In this document: in pieces, positions 28,333-36,555 of the stretch
How positions within the stretch are numbered: the first letter of the stretch is position 1
Layout of the letters: every line of letters starts with the position of its first letter
From: Sphingomonas naasensis
GTDB taxonomy: Bacteria > Pseudomonadota > Alphaproteobacteria > Sphingomonadales > Sphingomonadaceae
Direction: 5' to 3'
Assembly (NCBI RefSeq): GCF_004792695.1
Contig: NZ_SRXU01000002.1
Location: 310,001 to 374,000, forward strand
Length of the DNA: 64,000 nt
Position numbers and translations under genes: made by a program
Notes under the pieces: generated by a model
Databases searched by the model: none
Told to the model about the DNA's origin: nothing
What the model saw: only the letters and a program-made list of their open reading frames with translations

Positions 28333-31074
28333 ATGTCCAACGCCCGCACTCTCGCCCCCGCGGCGCTCTTCCTCGCCGGTATAACGACCGTGCTCTGTCT
28401 ACCGGCCCTGCACGCGCAGGAACAACCCAAGCCGGTCTTTGCCCCGATCCAGACCAGTACGCACCGGGTCGGCGCCTTTCAGGTAGCCCTACGCGCCGAC
28501 ACCCAGACGCTCGCCCGCCTCTCCCCCGCCGCCGAGCCCGGCTTCAGCTTCGTCCCCACCGCGCGCGAGCCCGAGCGCGCCGGCGACGGCTACAACCATG
28601 TCGGCGACCTCAACCTGCGCGTCCGCGCGCCCGGCGGCGCATGGCAGGACTTCGCCTCGGCCCATGCCCGCAAGCCGATCCGCCGCCTGCCGGCATCCGG
28701 CAAGACCCTCGCCGCCGCCGACATCACCGCGAGCATGGGCGAGAACGCACCGTTCACGGTCGAGCGCCGCTGGCTCGACGAGGCCGGTCTGCTCGCGCTG
28801 CGCTTCCGCATCACCAATCGCTCGGGCGCCCCGCTCGAGATCGGCGCGCTCGGCATGCCGATGGTGTTCGACAACATCATCACCGATCGCAACCTCGATC
28901 AGGCGCATGCCGAGGCGAGTTTCGTCGATCCCTATATCGGGCGCGATGCGGGCTATCTGCAGGTCACCCGCCTCAACGGAAAGGGCCCGGCGCTGCTGGT
29001 CCTTCCCGAAAAGGGCAGCCCGCTCGAAGCCTGGGCCCCGCTCAAGAACCCGCGCGAGGCCGGCGAGTCGATCTTCACCGACAAGAGCCCGCGCGGCCAG
29101 ACCTCGGAGGGATTCTACGACTGGACCGTCCACAGCCTCGGCTATGCCGATCGCGAGTGGAAGCAGGCCGGCGAGCAGTGGAACGCCCCTACCGGGCGCA
29201 CCCTCGCCCCCGGCCAGACGATCGAGGTGGGCGTCCGTATGACCGAGGCGCCGTCGATCCGCGCGATCGAGGCGACGCTGATCGCCAACAAGCGCCCGGT
29301 CGCGATCGGCATCCCCGGCTATGTCGTCCCCGCCGACCAGTCGGCGACGCTGTTCGTCAAGGCGCCGTCGGCGATCCGCAAGATCGAGAGCTTTCCCACC
29401 GGTGCAGTCGAGGCCACGCCCGCCGGCAGCCGCAAGGGCTGGACCCGTCTCGACATCCGCGGCCGGCAATGGGGCCAGGCGCGCCTCACCCTGACCTATG
29501 CCGACGGTCAGGCCCAGACCGTCAGCTATTTCGTCACCAGGCCGCTCGAGCAGACCATGGCCGATCTCGGCCGCTTCTCGACCAATCAGCAATGGTATGA
29601 AGGCAAGGGCGACCCCTTCGGCCGCTCGCCCGCCATCCTCACTTACGACAACGAGGCGAAGAAGATCGTCGATGTCGAGCCGCGCGTGTGGATCGCGGGA
29701 ATGAGCGACGAAGGCGGCGGCGGGGCATGGGTCGCGGCGACGATGAAGCAGCTCGACAATCCCGATCCCGCCGAGATCACGAAGATCGAGCGCCTCGTCA
29801 CCGAGACCGTGGTCGGCAATCTCCAGGTGGCCGACGGTCCGCAGGCCGGCGCGGTCAAGAAGAGCCTGTTCTACTACGACCCCGCCAAATTCCCCGATCT
29901 CTACAAGGACGCCGACAAGTGGAAGTCGTGGACCTCGTGGAAACCGAAGGACGCCGGCGATCTCGGCCGCGCCTATAACTACCCCCATGTCGCGATCGGC
30001 CATTGGGTGCTCTATCGCACCGCGCGCAACCATCCCGGCCTCGTCACGCGCCACGACTGGCGCTGGTATCTCGACCACGCCTACCGGACCACCGTCGCGA
30101 TGATGCGCGACGCGCCTTATTATGCCGAGTTCGGGCTGATGGAAGGCGATGTCTTCGTCGACATCCTCAAGGACCTCAAGCGCGAGGGCCTCACCGCCGA
30201 GGCCACCGAGATGGAGCGGCTGATGAAGCAGCGCGCCGATCACTGGCGCACGCTCAAATTCCCCTTCGGTTCGGAGATGCCGTGGGATTCGACCGGCCAG
30301 CCCGAAGTCTATGCGTGGATGCGCTATTTCGGTTACCAGCCGCAGGCCGAAATCACCCGCGAAGTGATCCTCGGCTATGATCCGACGATCCCGAGCTGGG
30401 GCTATAACGGCAATGCCCGCCGCTATTGGGACTTTCTCTATGGCGGCAAATATCCGCGGATCGAGCGCCAGATCCACCATTATGGCTCGGCGCTCAATGC
30501 GGTCCCGCTGTTCGACGCCTATCGCCAGAACCCCGGCGACCTGCATCTGCTCCGCGTCGCCTATGGCGGGATGATGGGCGGCATCACCAATATCGATCAG
30601 CAGGGCTTCTCGTCGGCGGCATTCCACGCCTGGCCCGATATGATGAAATGGGATCCCTATACCGGCGATTACGGCATGGGGTTTTACGGCCACGCCCTCG
30701 CCGCCGCGACCTATCTGGTCAACGACCCGACCTTCGGCTGGCTCGGCTTCGGCGGCGACGTGACCCAAGGCAAGGACGGCGTCCAGATCCAGCCGAGGGA
30801 CGGCGCCCGTGCGCGGCTGTTCGTCGCGCCCGCCGGCGCGTGGATCACGCTCGACGCGGGCAAGATCGCCAATGTCACCTACACGCCGATCAACGGCGCG
30901 ATCACGCTGACGCTCGATCCGGCAACAGCGGTGACCCCCACGGCCCGGCTCCGCATCGAGACCACGACTGCGAATGCTCGCGCGCTGACACCCTCGGCCG
31001 GCACCCTCGAGCGCGGCGCCTGGACGATCCCGCTCGGCACCGCGCCGACCCTCGTCAAGCTCAGCCCGCGCTGA
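28333..31074 (+). CDS. Large secreted protein of uncharacterised glycosidase-like type (resembles DUF5695)
   Basis: A 913-residue protein with a signal peptide ending PALHAQ. The first about 420 residues are beta-rich. The rest contains many helical segments with conserved Trp/Tyr/His clusters (YNYPHVAIGHWVLYRTARNH, YDPTIPSWGYNG, IHHYGSALNAVP), suggestive of an (alpha/alpha) toroid such as is found in several polysaccharide-active families. I associate it from memory with DUF5695, without a known activity. The ATG at 28333 is preferred over 28282 because transcription should start near 28271 and GGGGAAG precedes it. It is followed eight bases later by the Svx-family metallopeptidase, so both probably attack the same polymer. 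Confidence 0.7.
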   Translation: MSNARTLAPAALFLAGITTVLCLPALHAQEQPKPVFAPIQTSTHRVGAFQVALRADTQTLARLSPAAEPGFSFVPTAREPERAGDGYNHVGDLNLRVRAPGGAWQDFASAHARKPIRRLPASGKTLAAADITASMGENAPFTVERRWLDEAGLLALRFRITNRSGAPLEIGALGMPMVFDNIITDRNLDQAHAEASFVDPYIGRDAGYLQVTRLNGKGPALLVLPEKGSPLEAWAPLKNPREAGESIFTDKSPRGQTSEGFYDWTVHSLGYADREWKQAGEQWNAPTGRTLAPGQTIEVGVRMTEAPSIRAIEATLIANKRPVAIGIPGYVVPADQSATLFVKAPSAIRKIESFPTGAVEATPAGSRKGWTRLDIRGRQWGQARLTLTYADGQAQTVSYFVTRPLEQTMADLGRFSTNQQWYEGKGDPFGRSPAILTYDNEAKKIVDVEPRVWIAGMSDEGGGGAWVAATMKQLDNPDPAEITKIERLVTETVVGNLQVADGPQAGAVKKSLFYYDPAKFPDLYKDADKWKSWTSWKPKDAGDLGRAYNYPHVAIGHWVLYRTARNHPGLVTRHDWRWYLDHAYRTTVAMMRDAPYYAEFGLMEGDVFVDILKDLKREGLTAEATEMERLMKQRADHWRTLKFPFGSEMPWDSTGQPEVYAWMRYFGYQPQAEITREVILGYDPTIPSWGYNGNARRYWDFLYGGKYPRIERQIHHYGSALNAVPLFDAYRQNPGDLHLLRVAYGGMMGGITNIDQQGFSSAAFHAWPDMMKWDPYTGDYGMGFYGHALAAATYLVNDPTFGWLGFGGDVTQGKDGVQIQPRDGARARLFVAPAGAWITLDAGKIANVTYTPINGAITLTLDPATAVTPTARLRIETTTANARALTPSAGTLERGAWTIPLGTAPTLVKLSPR

Positions 31075-31081
31075 GCCCCGC

Positions 31082-32914
31082 ATGCGCCTGCGCACCGCCG
31101 CCCTCGCCGCCCTTCTCGGCGGCGTCCTCGCCGCACCCCCGGCGTTGGCCGGGGAGAACGCCCGCTGCGCGGCGGGCAGCTGGAAGCCGGTCGCGACCGA
31201 CCCCGCCGACCCCAACGCCAAAATCCCGCTGCGCTACGAGACGCCGCATTTCGCCTTCCACTGGCAGGGCGACCTCGTCTCGCCCGAGATCGCGCGCGCG
31301 GCCGGCGCGCACCTCGAAGCCGTCTGGACGTATTTCCTCGACACGCTCGACTTCCCCGAGCCCGATTGCGCCACTGCCGCCAAGCGCAAGGCCAACATCT
31401 TCATCGCCGCCGATTACGGCCTGACCGGCGGCGTCGACGAAGCCGGCAATATCGGCATGTGGATCGGCCCGGGCGGGCTCGAGGATCGTTTCGGGCTGGC
31501 GCACGAGCTGACGCACGCGCTGCAGGGCGGCACCGGCGCGTTCCGCGACACGCCCTATGGCGGCTGGCTGTGGGAGAGCCATGCCAACTGGATGACCGTC
31601 CAGCTCCCCGAGTTCCGCGGCAACACGCATTGCTCGGTGCTGTCGGTCAACCATCCGCACCTCTATTACGGCTCCACCCGCGTCCGCTACTGCAACTGGC
31701 AGTTCCTCGAATATCTGAAGGACCGTTTCGGCTATGCCGCGATCAACGCCATCTGGCGCGACGCTCCCAAGCGCGGAACCGCCGGCGCCGACAGCGCCGA
31801 TCCGATCGAAGTGCTGATGCGCAGCCGCGGCTGGACGGTGGCGCAGCTCAACGACGCGTTCGGCGACTGGGCGATGCACAATGCGCATTGGGACTATACC
31901 AATCCCGACGGCTCCGATCAGGGCGCGATCTATCGCCGCGCCTATGGCGGCTACGAACCGTCCGACGCCCGGCCGCTGCGCACCACCATCCTCGACCCGC
32001 TCGATCGCGACCGCCGCCGCTTCGCCGTCGCGCCCGCAGGCGCGCCGCAACGCTGGGGCTACAATATCGTCCCGCTCCACCCCGATGCGAAGGCGACCAA
32101 GGTCAGCGCCACCTTCCGCGGGGTGGTCCAGCGCGCTCCGGCCGTCACCAGCCTGCCCGGCCTCGCCGACGAGCCGACCACCATCCCCGCCCCCGCCTCG
32201 GACTGGCGCTGGGGCCTCGTCGCGGTCGATGCCGCCGGCAAGAGCCGCTACTCCGCCCTCCAGCGCGGCCCCGACGGCGCGGCGACGATCGCGCTCGAGC
32301 CCGGCGACCAGGGCCTGTTCCTTGTGGTGGTCGCCACCCCTTCGCAGTTCCACCACATCCAGTGGGAACAGCCCTACCATTCGATCTATCGCTACCCATG
32401 GATGGTCCAGCTCACCGGCGCGATGCCCGAGGGCTTCCAGCCCGACGCGCCCGCGCCCGTCCGCGGCGGCCACCGCCACCCGAACGGCGGCGGCTGGGTG
32501 GCTCCCGGCGCCGTGGTCGACGCGACCGCCTGGGTCGGCCCCTATGCCCGCGTCCTCGCCGGCAGCGTCCGCAACCATGCCCGCGTCGAAGACCATGCGG
32601 TGATCGCCAGCGGGCAGATCCTCGGCAATGCCCGCGTCTCGGCGCTGTCGGTGATCCGGGGCAACACCATCGTCAAGGACCGCGCCCGCGTCGCCACCAC
32701 CTTCCTCGGCATCGGCGAGCTCGAGCAGAACATCGTGCTCTCGGGCACCGCGCAGCTGATCGGCGATGTCGAGCACCGCGGCGGCACCTTCGCGAAAGGC
32801 ATCTATTCCGGCTTCGTCGACTCCGCCGCCGCCAACGACCCGCGCCGCGGCGCGAACCTCGCTGCGCCGCCGCCGGAGGTGACCGCCGCGCCGCGCTACG
32901 TCTGGCGCCCCTGA
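31082..32914 (+). CDS. Svx/AvrXca family secreted zinc metallopeptidase
   Basis: A 610-residue protein with a signal peptide (ends ALAG). A gluzincin site is visible: H141-E-L-T-H145 and the third ligand E165 in WLWESHANW. A beta domain follows. Residues about 470-590 form hexapeptide-like repeats (APGAVVDATAWVGPYARV, VRNHARVEDHAVI) typical of a left-handed beta-helix. This architecture is that of the Svx/AvrXca virulence proteins of Pectobacterium and Xanthomonas. From memory, Svx has been reported to target plant extensins. Here the gene shares a transcript with the 28333 gene behind operator site E. Cell-surface or secreted action on hydroxyproline-rich wall protein is the inferred role. 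Confidence 0.85.
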   Translation: MRLRTAALAALLGGVLAAPPALAGENARCAAGSWKPVATDPADPNAKIPLRYETPHFAFHWQGDLVSPEIARAAGAHLEAVWTYFLDTLDFPEPDCATAAKRKANIFIAADYGLTGGVDEAGNIGMWIGPGGLEDRFGLAHELTHALQGGTGAFRDTPYGGWLWESHANWMTVQLPEFRGNTHCSVLSVNHPHLYYGSTRVRYCNWQFLEYLKDRFGYAAINAIWRDAPKRGTAGADSADPIEVLMRSRGWTVAQLNDAFGDWAMHNAHWDYTNPDGSDQGAIYRRAYGGYEPSDARPLRTTILDPLDRDRRRFAVAPAGAPQRWGYNIVPLHPDAKATKVSATFRGVVQRAPAVTSLPGLADEPTTIPAPASDWRWGLVAVDAAGKSRYSALQRGPDGAATIALEPGDQGLFLVVVATPSQFHHIQWEQPYHSIYRYPWMVQLTGAMPEGFQPDAPAPVRGGHRHPNGGGWVAPGAVVDATAWVGPYARVLAGSVRNHARVEDHAVIASGQILGNARVSALSVIRGNTIVKDRARVATTFLGIGELEQNIVLSGTAQLIGDVEHRGGTFAKGIYSGFVDSAAANDPRRGANLAAPPPEVTAAPRYVWRP

Positions 32915-32946
32915 TATGTGAACACGCCGTACGCGGCGCACTTATT

Positions 32947-32967
32947 CCCCTCCCTGCAAGGGAGGGG
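32947..32967. repeat. REP-like hairpin, left of DUF559 gene
   Basis: CCCCTCCC/GGGAGGGG arms around TGCAA form a strong hairpin. It is followed by CAGGGGTGGGTTG. The same unit occurs in opposite orientation at 33378-33398, so the pair brackets the DUF559 gene. Confidence 0.8.
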
Positions 32968-33014
32968 TCAGGGGTGGGTTGGCGAGCGCAGCGAAGCCAT
33001 TTTACCCTCCTCGC

Positions 33015-33425
33015 ATGCTGCGCCGAGTCGATCCGCGCCTGACCGCTCGCGCACGCGAATTGCGCAACAATCCGACGCCTGCCGAGATAGCGATCTGGCA
33101 CCGCGTGTCACGCTATCGCCCGCCCTTCACGCGTCAGCATGTCGAAGCCCCGTTCATCATCGATCTCGTGTGCAGAAAGGCGAAACTGGCGATTGAGCTC
33201 GACGGCAGCCAGCATATCGAAACGGCCCACGCCGATGCCCAACGGACTGCGCACCTTCAATCCTTGGGCTGGCGCGTGATCCGGCTGTGGAACTCAGAGG
33301 TGCTCGCGAACCCCGATGGAGCGGCCCGGTATATTCTGTCCACCGCCGCCGAGTGCCTCGGCGGCACCCACCCCCAACCCCTCCCTTCCAGGGAGGGGCG
33401 TGCGAGACGGCCGAGATATCGCTGA
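33015..33425 (+). CDS. DUF559 endonuclease-like protein
   Basis: A 136-residue protein matching DUF559, a family with a PD-(D/E)XK/Vsr-like nuclease fold. It has LRRVDPRLTARARELRNNPTPAE at its start (first part), FIIDLVCRKAKLAIELDGSQH (D and E-x-D residues of the likely active site) and LGWRVIRLWNSEVL. The biological role of the family is not settled. The last about 18 residues (QPLPSREGRARR) are translated from a REP hairpin, so the ancestral protein probably ended earlier. It does not share the functional theme of its neighbours and looks like an inserted repeat-gene-repeat unit. The ATG at 33015 gives the family N terminus. Confidence 0.78.
   Translation: MLRRVDPRLTARARELRNNPTPAEIAIWHRVSRYRPPFTRQHVEAPFIIDLVCRKAKLAIELDGSQHIETAHADAQRTAHLQSLGWRVIRLWNSEVLANPDGAARYILSTAAECLGGTHPQPLPSREGRARRPRYR
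33378..33398. repeat. REP-like hairpin, right of and within the end of the DUF559 gene
   Basis: CCCCTCCC/GGGAGGGG arms around TTCCA. Preceded by CACCCACCCCCAA, it is the inverted counterpart of the unit at 32947. Confidence 0.8.
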
Positions 33426-33429
33426 GCCC

Positions 33430-33467
33430 CCAAAAAAAGAAAAGGCCCGCCTCCGGAGAGGCGGGCC
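33430..33467 (-). terminator. Rho-independent terminator of receptor 3
   Basis: Read on the minus strand, a GGCCCGCCTC stem with a 24-base self-complementary core (33444-33467) is followed by TTTTCTTTTTTT. It lies 29 bases downstream of the receptor 3 stop. Confidence 0.88.
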
Positions 33468-33496
33468 AGTTGGGATCTGCAGGGGTGCAGAAAGGA

Positions 33497-36400
33497 TCAG
33501 AAGTTGATCGTCGTCCCGAACGCGATCTGCCGGCCGAGCGAGTCGTAGCGGGCCGAGATCGTGTTCGCGCGCGACAGGCCGATATTGTACGAGTTCGGCA
33601 GGATCGGCGGAGTCTTGTCGAGCAGGTTGTTCGCCGCGATCCGGAACGAGAAGTTCTTCTCGACGCGGAAGTTGAGCGCGAGATCGAAATAATCGACCGC
33701 CGCAATGCGGTAGAAGGTCGTGCGCACGTCGGCCGGCTTCCAGCCGAGGCTTTCCTCGCCCGAGTTGGACACGTTGGTCAGCGGCCCGAGGTGGCGCCAG
33801 TTCAGCGAGGCGCTGAAGAACTGGTCGGCCGTGGTCCAGGTGGTGCGCAGATTGTGCGTCCACTTGGGGATGAACTGGCCGCAGCCCGCGCCGCCATAAT
33901 AGCCGACGCAATTCTTCTCGAGCAGGATCGGCGAGTCCTGGCCCCCGGCCAGCGTGGTCAACGACCCCGCAAAGTCGAAGTCCAGCCGGCCGGCGCCGCC
34001 CAGCGGCAGCGCGTACTGGGCCTGGAAGTCCCAGCCGTGCGACTTGCTCTTGTAATAGTTGGTCGTGCCCTGACGGATGAAGCCCGTCGCGGGGTTGCCG
34101 TCCGGATTGCTGAACAGCGTCCCGTCGGCATTGCGCACGAACATGCTGCAGAAGAAGTCGCTGCCGGTGATGCGGCAGCCCTCCGAGAAGTAGCTATAGT
34201 CGTTGTAGCCGATCGAGTCGTTGAGATCGATCATGTAGCGATCGACCGAGACGACCAGGCCGGGCAGGAAGCGCGGCTTGAGGACGATGCCGATCGTCTT
34301 GGTATAGGCGGTCTCGGGATCGACGGTGAAGCCGCCGGCCCGATAGGTGCAGCCGATGTCGGTCGGGCAGAGCAACGAGGCGCTGCCGTAGAGATTGTCG
34401 GCAAGGCCGGTCGCGGCGCAGGTCTCGCGCGATGCCGCCGGGGCGCCATAGGTCGGGATCTGCTGGCCGGTGTTCGGATCGATCGTCGTGCCGGTGATCG
34501 TCGGCGCGCAGATGTCGTTGAACGCGGTGGTGATCCGGCCGTAGCTGATGTTGCTCCCCTGGAACGCCTCGACCACGGTCGGTGCGCGCTGGGCGCGGTT
34601 GATCGAGGCGCGGAAGGTGATGTCCGGGATCGGCGACCAGATCGCCTCGGCCTTCCACGTCGAGAAGGTGTTGGGGTTGCTGCTGTACTTCGACAGGCGA
34701 TAGGCGCCGTTGACCTGCAGCAGATCGGCGAAGGGCTTGTCCTGCGCGATCGGCACCTGAAGCTCGACATTGCCTTCCCAGACATGCTGGGCGAGCGACT
34801 GGTCGCTGCCGCCATTCTGCTCGCGCCAATTGGCGTCGGCATAGCTCTTCAGCTGGTCCTCGCGATATTCGGCGCCGAACGCGATGGCGAGGCCGTCATC
34901 GGCCCAGGGGCTCTTGATGCCATAGGTGCCGAGATCGCCCTGCACGGTCGCGATCGCATTGTAGAGCGTGTTGACCGTGGTCTGGGTGCCGTAGGTGCCC
35001 TCGAGCAGATAGTCGAACAGCGCCGGGGTGTTGATCGTCGAGCCCGCGCTGAACGGGTCGAACGGCAGGCAGCCATTGGCCACGTCGTTCACGCAGCTGA
35101 TCGAGCCGCCATTGTTGACGACGTTGAGCGCGTTGTTGATCCGGTCATAGCTCGGCGTCGCCCAGCTGGTGTCCATCTTGTTGCGGGCATAGACGCCGCC
35201 GACGTCATAGCTCCAGCCCTTGGCGAATTCGCCGCGGATGCCGCCGGTGATGCGGGTGCCCTGGTTGAGGTAGCGGTCTTCCTGGTCGGGCACGCCGCTG
35301 AAGCGGTAGCGCAGCTCGATCGGCACCATCGTGTTGGTGCCGGCCTGCGCGCCGCAGATCGTCGATGCCTGCGCGGCCGAGAGGAACGGATTGGCGCAGC
35401 TCACCTGATACGGGCCCGAATAGATGCCCGAGGTCAGCACGCGCGCCGGATAGAGGTTCACCGACTTGTCGCGGAACCACATCGCATTGGCATAGAGCTC
35501 GACAGCGTCCGAGATCTCGAACGACGTGAAGCCGCCGGCATTCCAGCGCTCGTCGGCGCGCTGGAACGAGTAGCCGTCATAGGGATTCTCGGCGACTGCG
35601 TTCGAATAGGGGATGAAGCTGCGCGACCCGTTGGGGTTGTTGACATAGGCGTTGCCGGCGTTCGGCCCGCTCTGCGGCGAGACATAGCCGGTCTTGGTGT
35701 AGGTCGAGAGCGTGCAGGTGAGCGGGCCGTCCTTGACCGCCTCGGTCAGCTGGCAGCCTGAGGTTTCGCGCGCGCCATAGGGGACGAGGTCGGCCTTGCG
35801 GTAATTGACATAGGCCGAGATGTGGAAGCGGTCGTCGAACAGCTTCTTGCCCGCGGTCAACGACAGGTCGACGCGGCCGCCATCGGTGACGAAATTGTGG
35901 TTCGGCTGTGCGAAGCCATATTGGCTGGCGACCTGCGAGATCAGGCCCGGCTTGTTCTGGTGCGCGTAGAAATTGTAATTGGCGTTGGCCTGGATGCCCT
36001 CGAAATCATCGTTCATGATGAAGTTGACGACACCGGCCACCGCATCCGAGCCGTAGACCGCCGAGGCGCCGCCGGTGAGCACGTCGACGCGCGAGATCAG
36101 CGCGGTCGGGATCATGTTGGCGTCGAGGCCGTTCATCGTGCCGAGGCGCTTGCCGTCGACGAGGATCAGCGTGCGCTCGAAGCCGAGATTGCGCAGCTTG
36201 ATGCGCTGGCGGCCGTCCGAATCCTGATAGTTCTGCTGGCTGTCCGGGGCGATCTGCGGGATGCGGTTGAGCACTTCCTCGATGTTCACCGCGGCCTGCG
36301 CCTGGATCGACGCCGCAGTCACCGACTGGATCGGTGCTGCTGCCGCGGCGTTGGGCCGGTTGATGCGCGAGCCGGTGACGACCACCGCGCCTTCGTCGGT

Positions 36401-36532
36401 GACGCTATCCGCCGGCGCGGCCTGCTCGGCCTCGGGCGCGGCGCTCTGATCCTGCGCCAGCGCGGGAACCGCGAACAGACCCGCTGCACAGGTCGACGCC
36501 AACAACAACGCATTCCACTTCTTCATCGCCAT
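33497..36532 (-). CDS. TonB-dependent outer-membrane receptor 3
   Basis: About 1011 residues. The signal peptide (KKWNALLLASTCAAGLFA) ends VPALAQ. A TonB-box-like GAVVVTGSRINRPN precedes the plug, which contains GGASAVYGSDAVAGVVNF. The barrel ends RQIAFGTTINF. A much longer in-frame opening upstream is a shadow of the glycosylasparaginase gene. The ATG at 36532 (or 36526) follows AAGGGAAA. It starts 23 bases after the glycosylasparaginase stop, so the two share a promoter. Its class matches receptor 1, large receptors for complex carbohydrate or peptide ligands. An N-glycan or glyco-asparagine ligand is inferred from the partner gene. Confidence 0.9.
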   Translation of the reverse strand: MAMKKWNALLLASTCAAGLFAVPALAQDQSAAPEAEQAAPADSVTDEGAVVVTGSRINRPNAAAAAPIQSVTAASIQAQAAVNIEEVLNRIPQIAPDSQQNYQDSDGRQRIKLRNLGFERTLILVDGKRLGTMNGLDANMIPTALISRVDVLTGGASAVYGSDAVAGVVNFIMNDDFEGIQANANYNFYAHQNKPGLISQVASQYGFAQPNHNFVTDGGRVDLSLTAGKKLFDDRFHISAYVNYRKADLVPYGARETSGCQLTEAVKDGPLTCTLSTYTKTGYVSPQSGPNAGNAYVNNPNGSRSFIPYSNAVAENPYDGYSFQRADERWNAGGFTSFEISDAVELYANAMWFRDKSVNLYPARVLTSGIYSGPYQVSCANPFLSAAQASTICGAQAGTNTMVPIELRYRFSGVPDQEDRYLNQGTRITGGIRGEFAKGWSYDVGGVYARNKMDTSWATPSYDRINNALNVVNNGGSISCVNDVANGCLPFDPFSAGSTINTPALFDYLLEGTYGTQTTVNTLYNAIATVQGDLGTYGIKSPWADDGLAIAFGAEYREDQLKSYADANWREQNGGSDQSLAQHVWEGNVELQVPIAQDKPFADLLQVNGAYRLSKYSSNPNTFSTWKAEAIWSPIPDITFRASINRAQRAPTVVEAFQGSNISYGRITTAFNDICAPTITGTTIDPNTGQQIPTYGAPAASRETCAATGLADNLYGSASLLCPTDIGCTYRAGGFTVDPETAYTKTIGIVLKPRFLPGLVVSVDRYMIDLNDSIGYNDYSYFSEGCRITGSDFFCSMFVRNADGTLFSNPDGNPATGFIRQGTTNYYKSKSHGWDFQAQYALPLGGAGRLDFDFAGSLTTLAGGQDSPILLEKNCVGYYGGAGCGQFIPKWTHNLRTTWTTADQFFSASLNWRHLGPLTNVSNSGEESLGWKPADVRTTFYRIAAVDYFDLALNFRVEKNFSFRIAANNLLDKTPPILPNSYNIGLSRANTISARYDSLGRQIAFGTTINF

Positions 36533-36555
36533 TTTCCCTTTTGAGTCCCTGGTGC

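Noticed and set aside
28489..31221. 910-codon minus-strand frame opposite the 28333 gene
   Set aside because: No signal, domain or ribosome site; the plus strand has a signal peptide and coherent domains.
32947..33398. REP-bracketed DUF559 unit as an insertion sequence
   Set aside because: No transposase, no terminal repeats of IS type and no target duplication visible; kept as a REP-associated gene.
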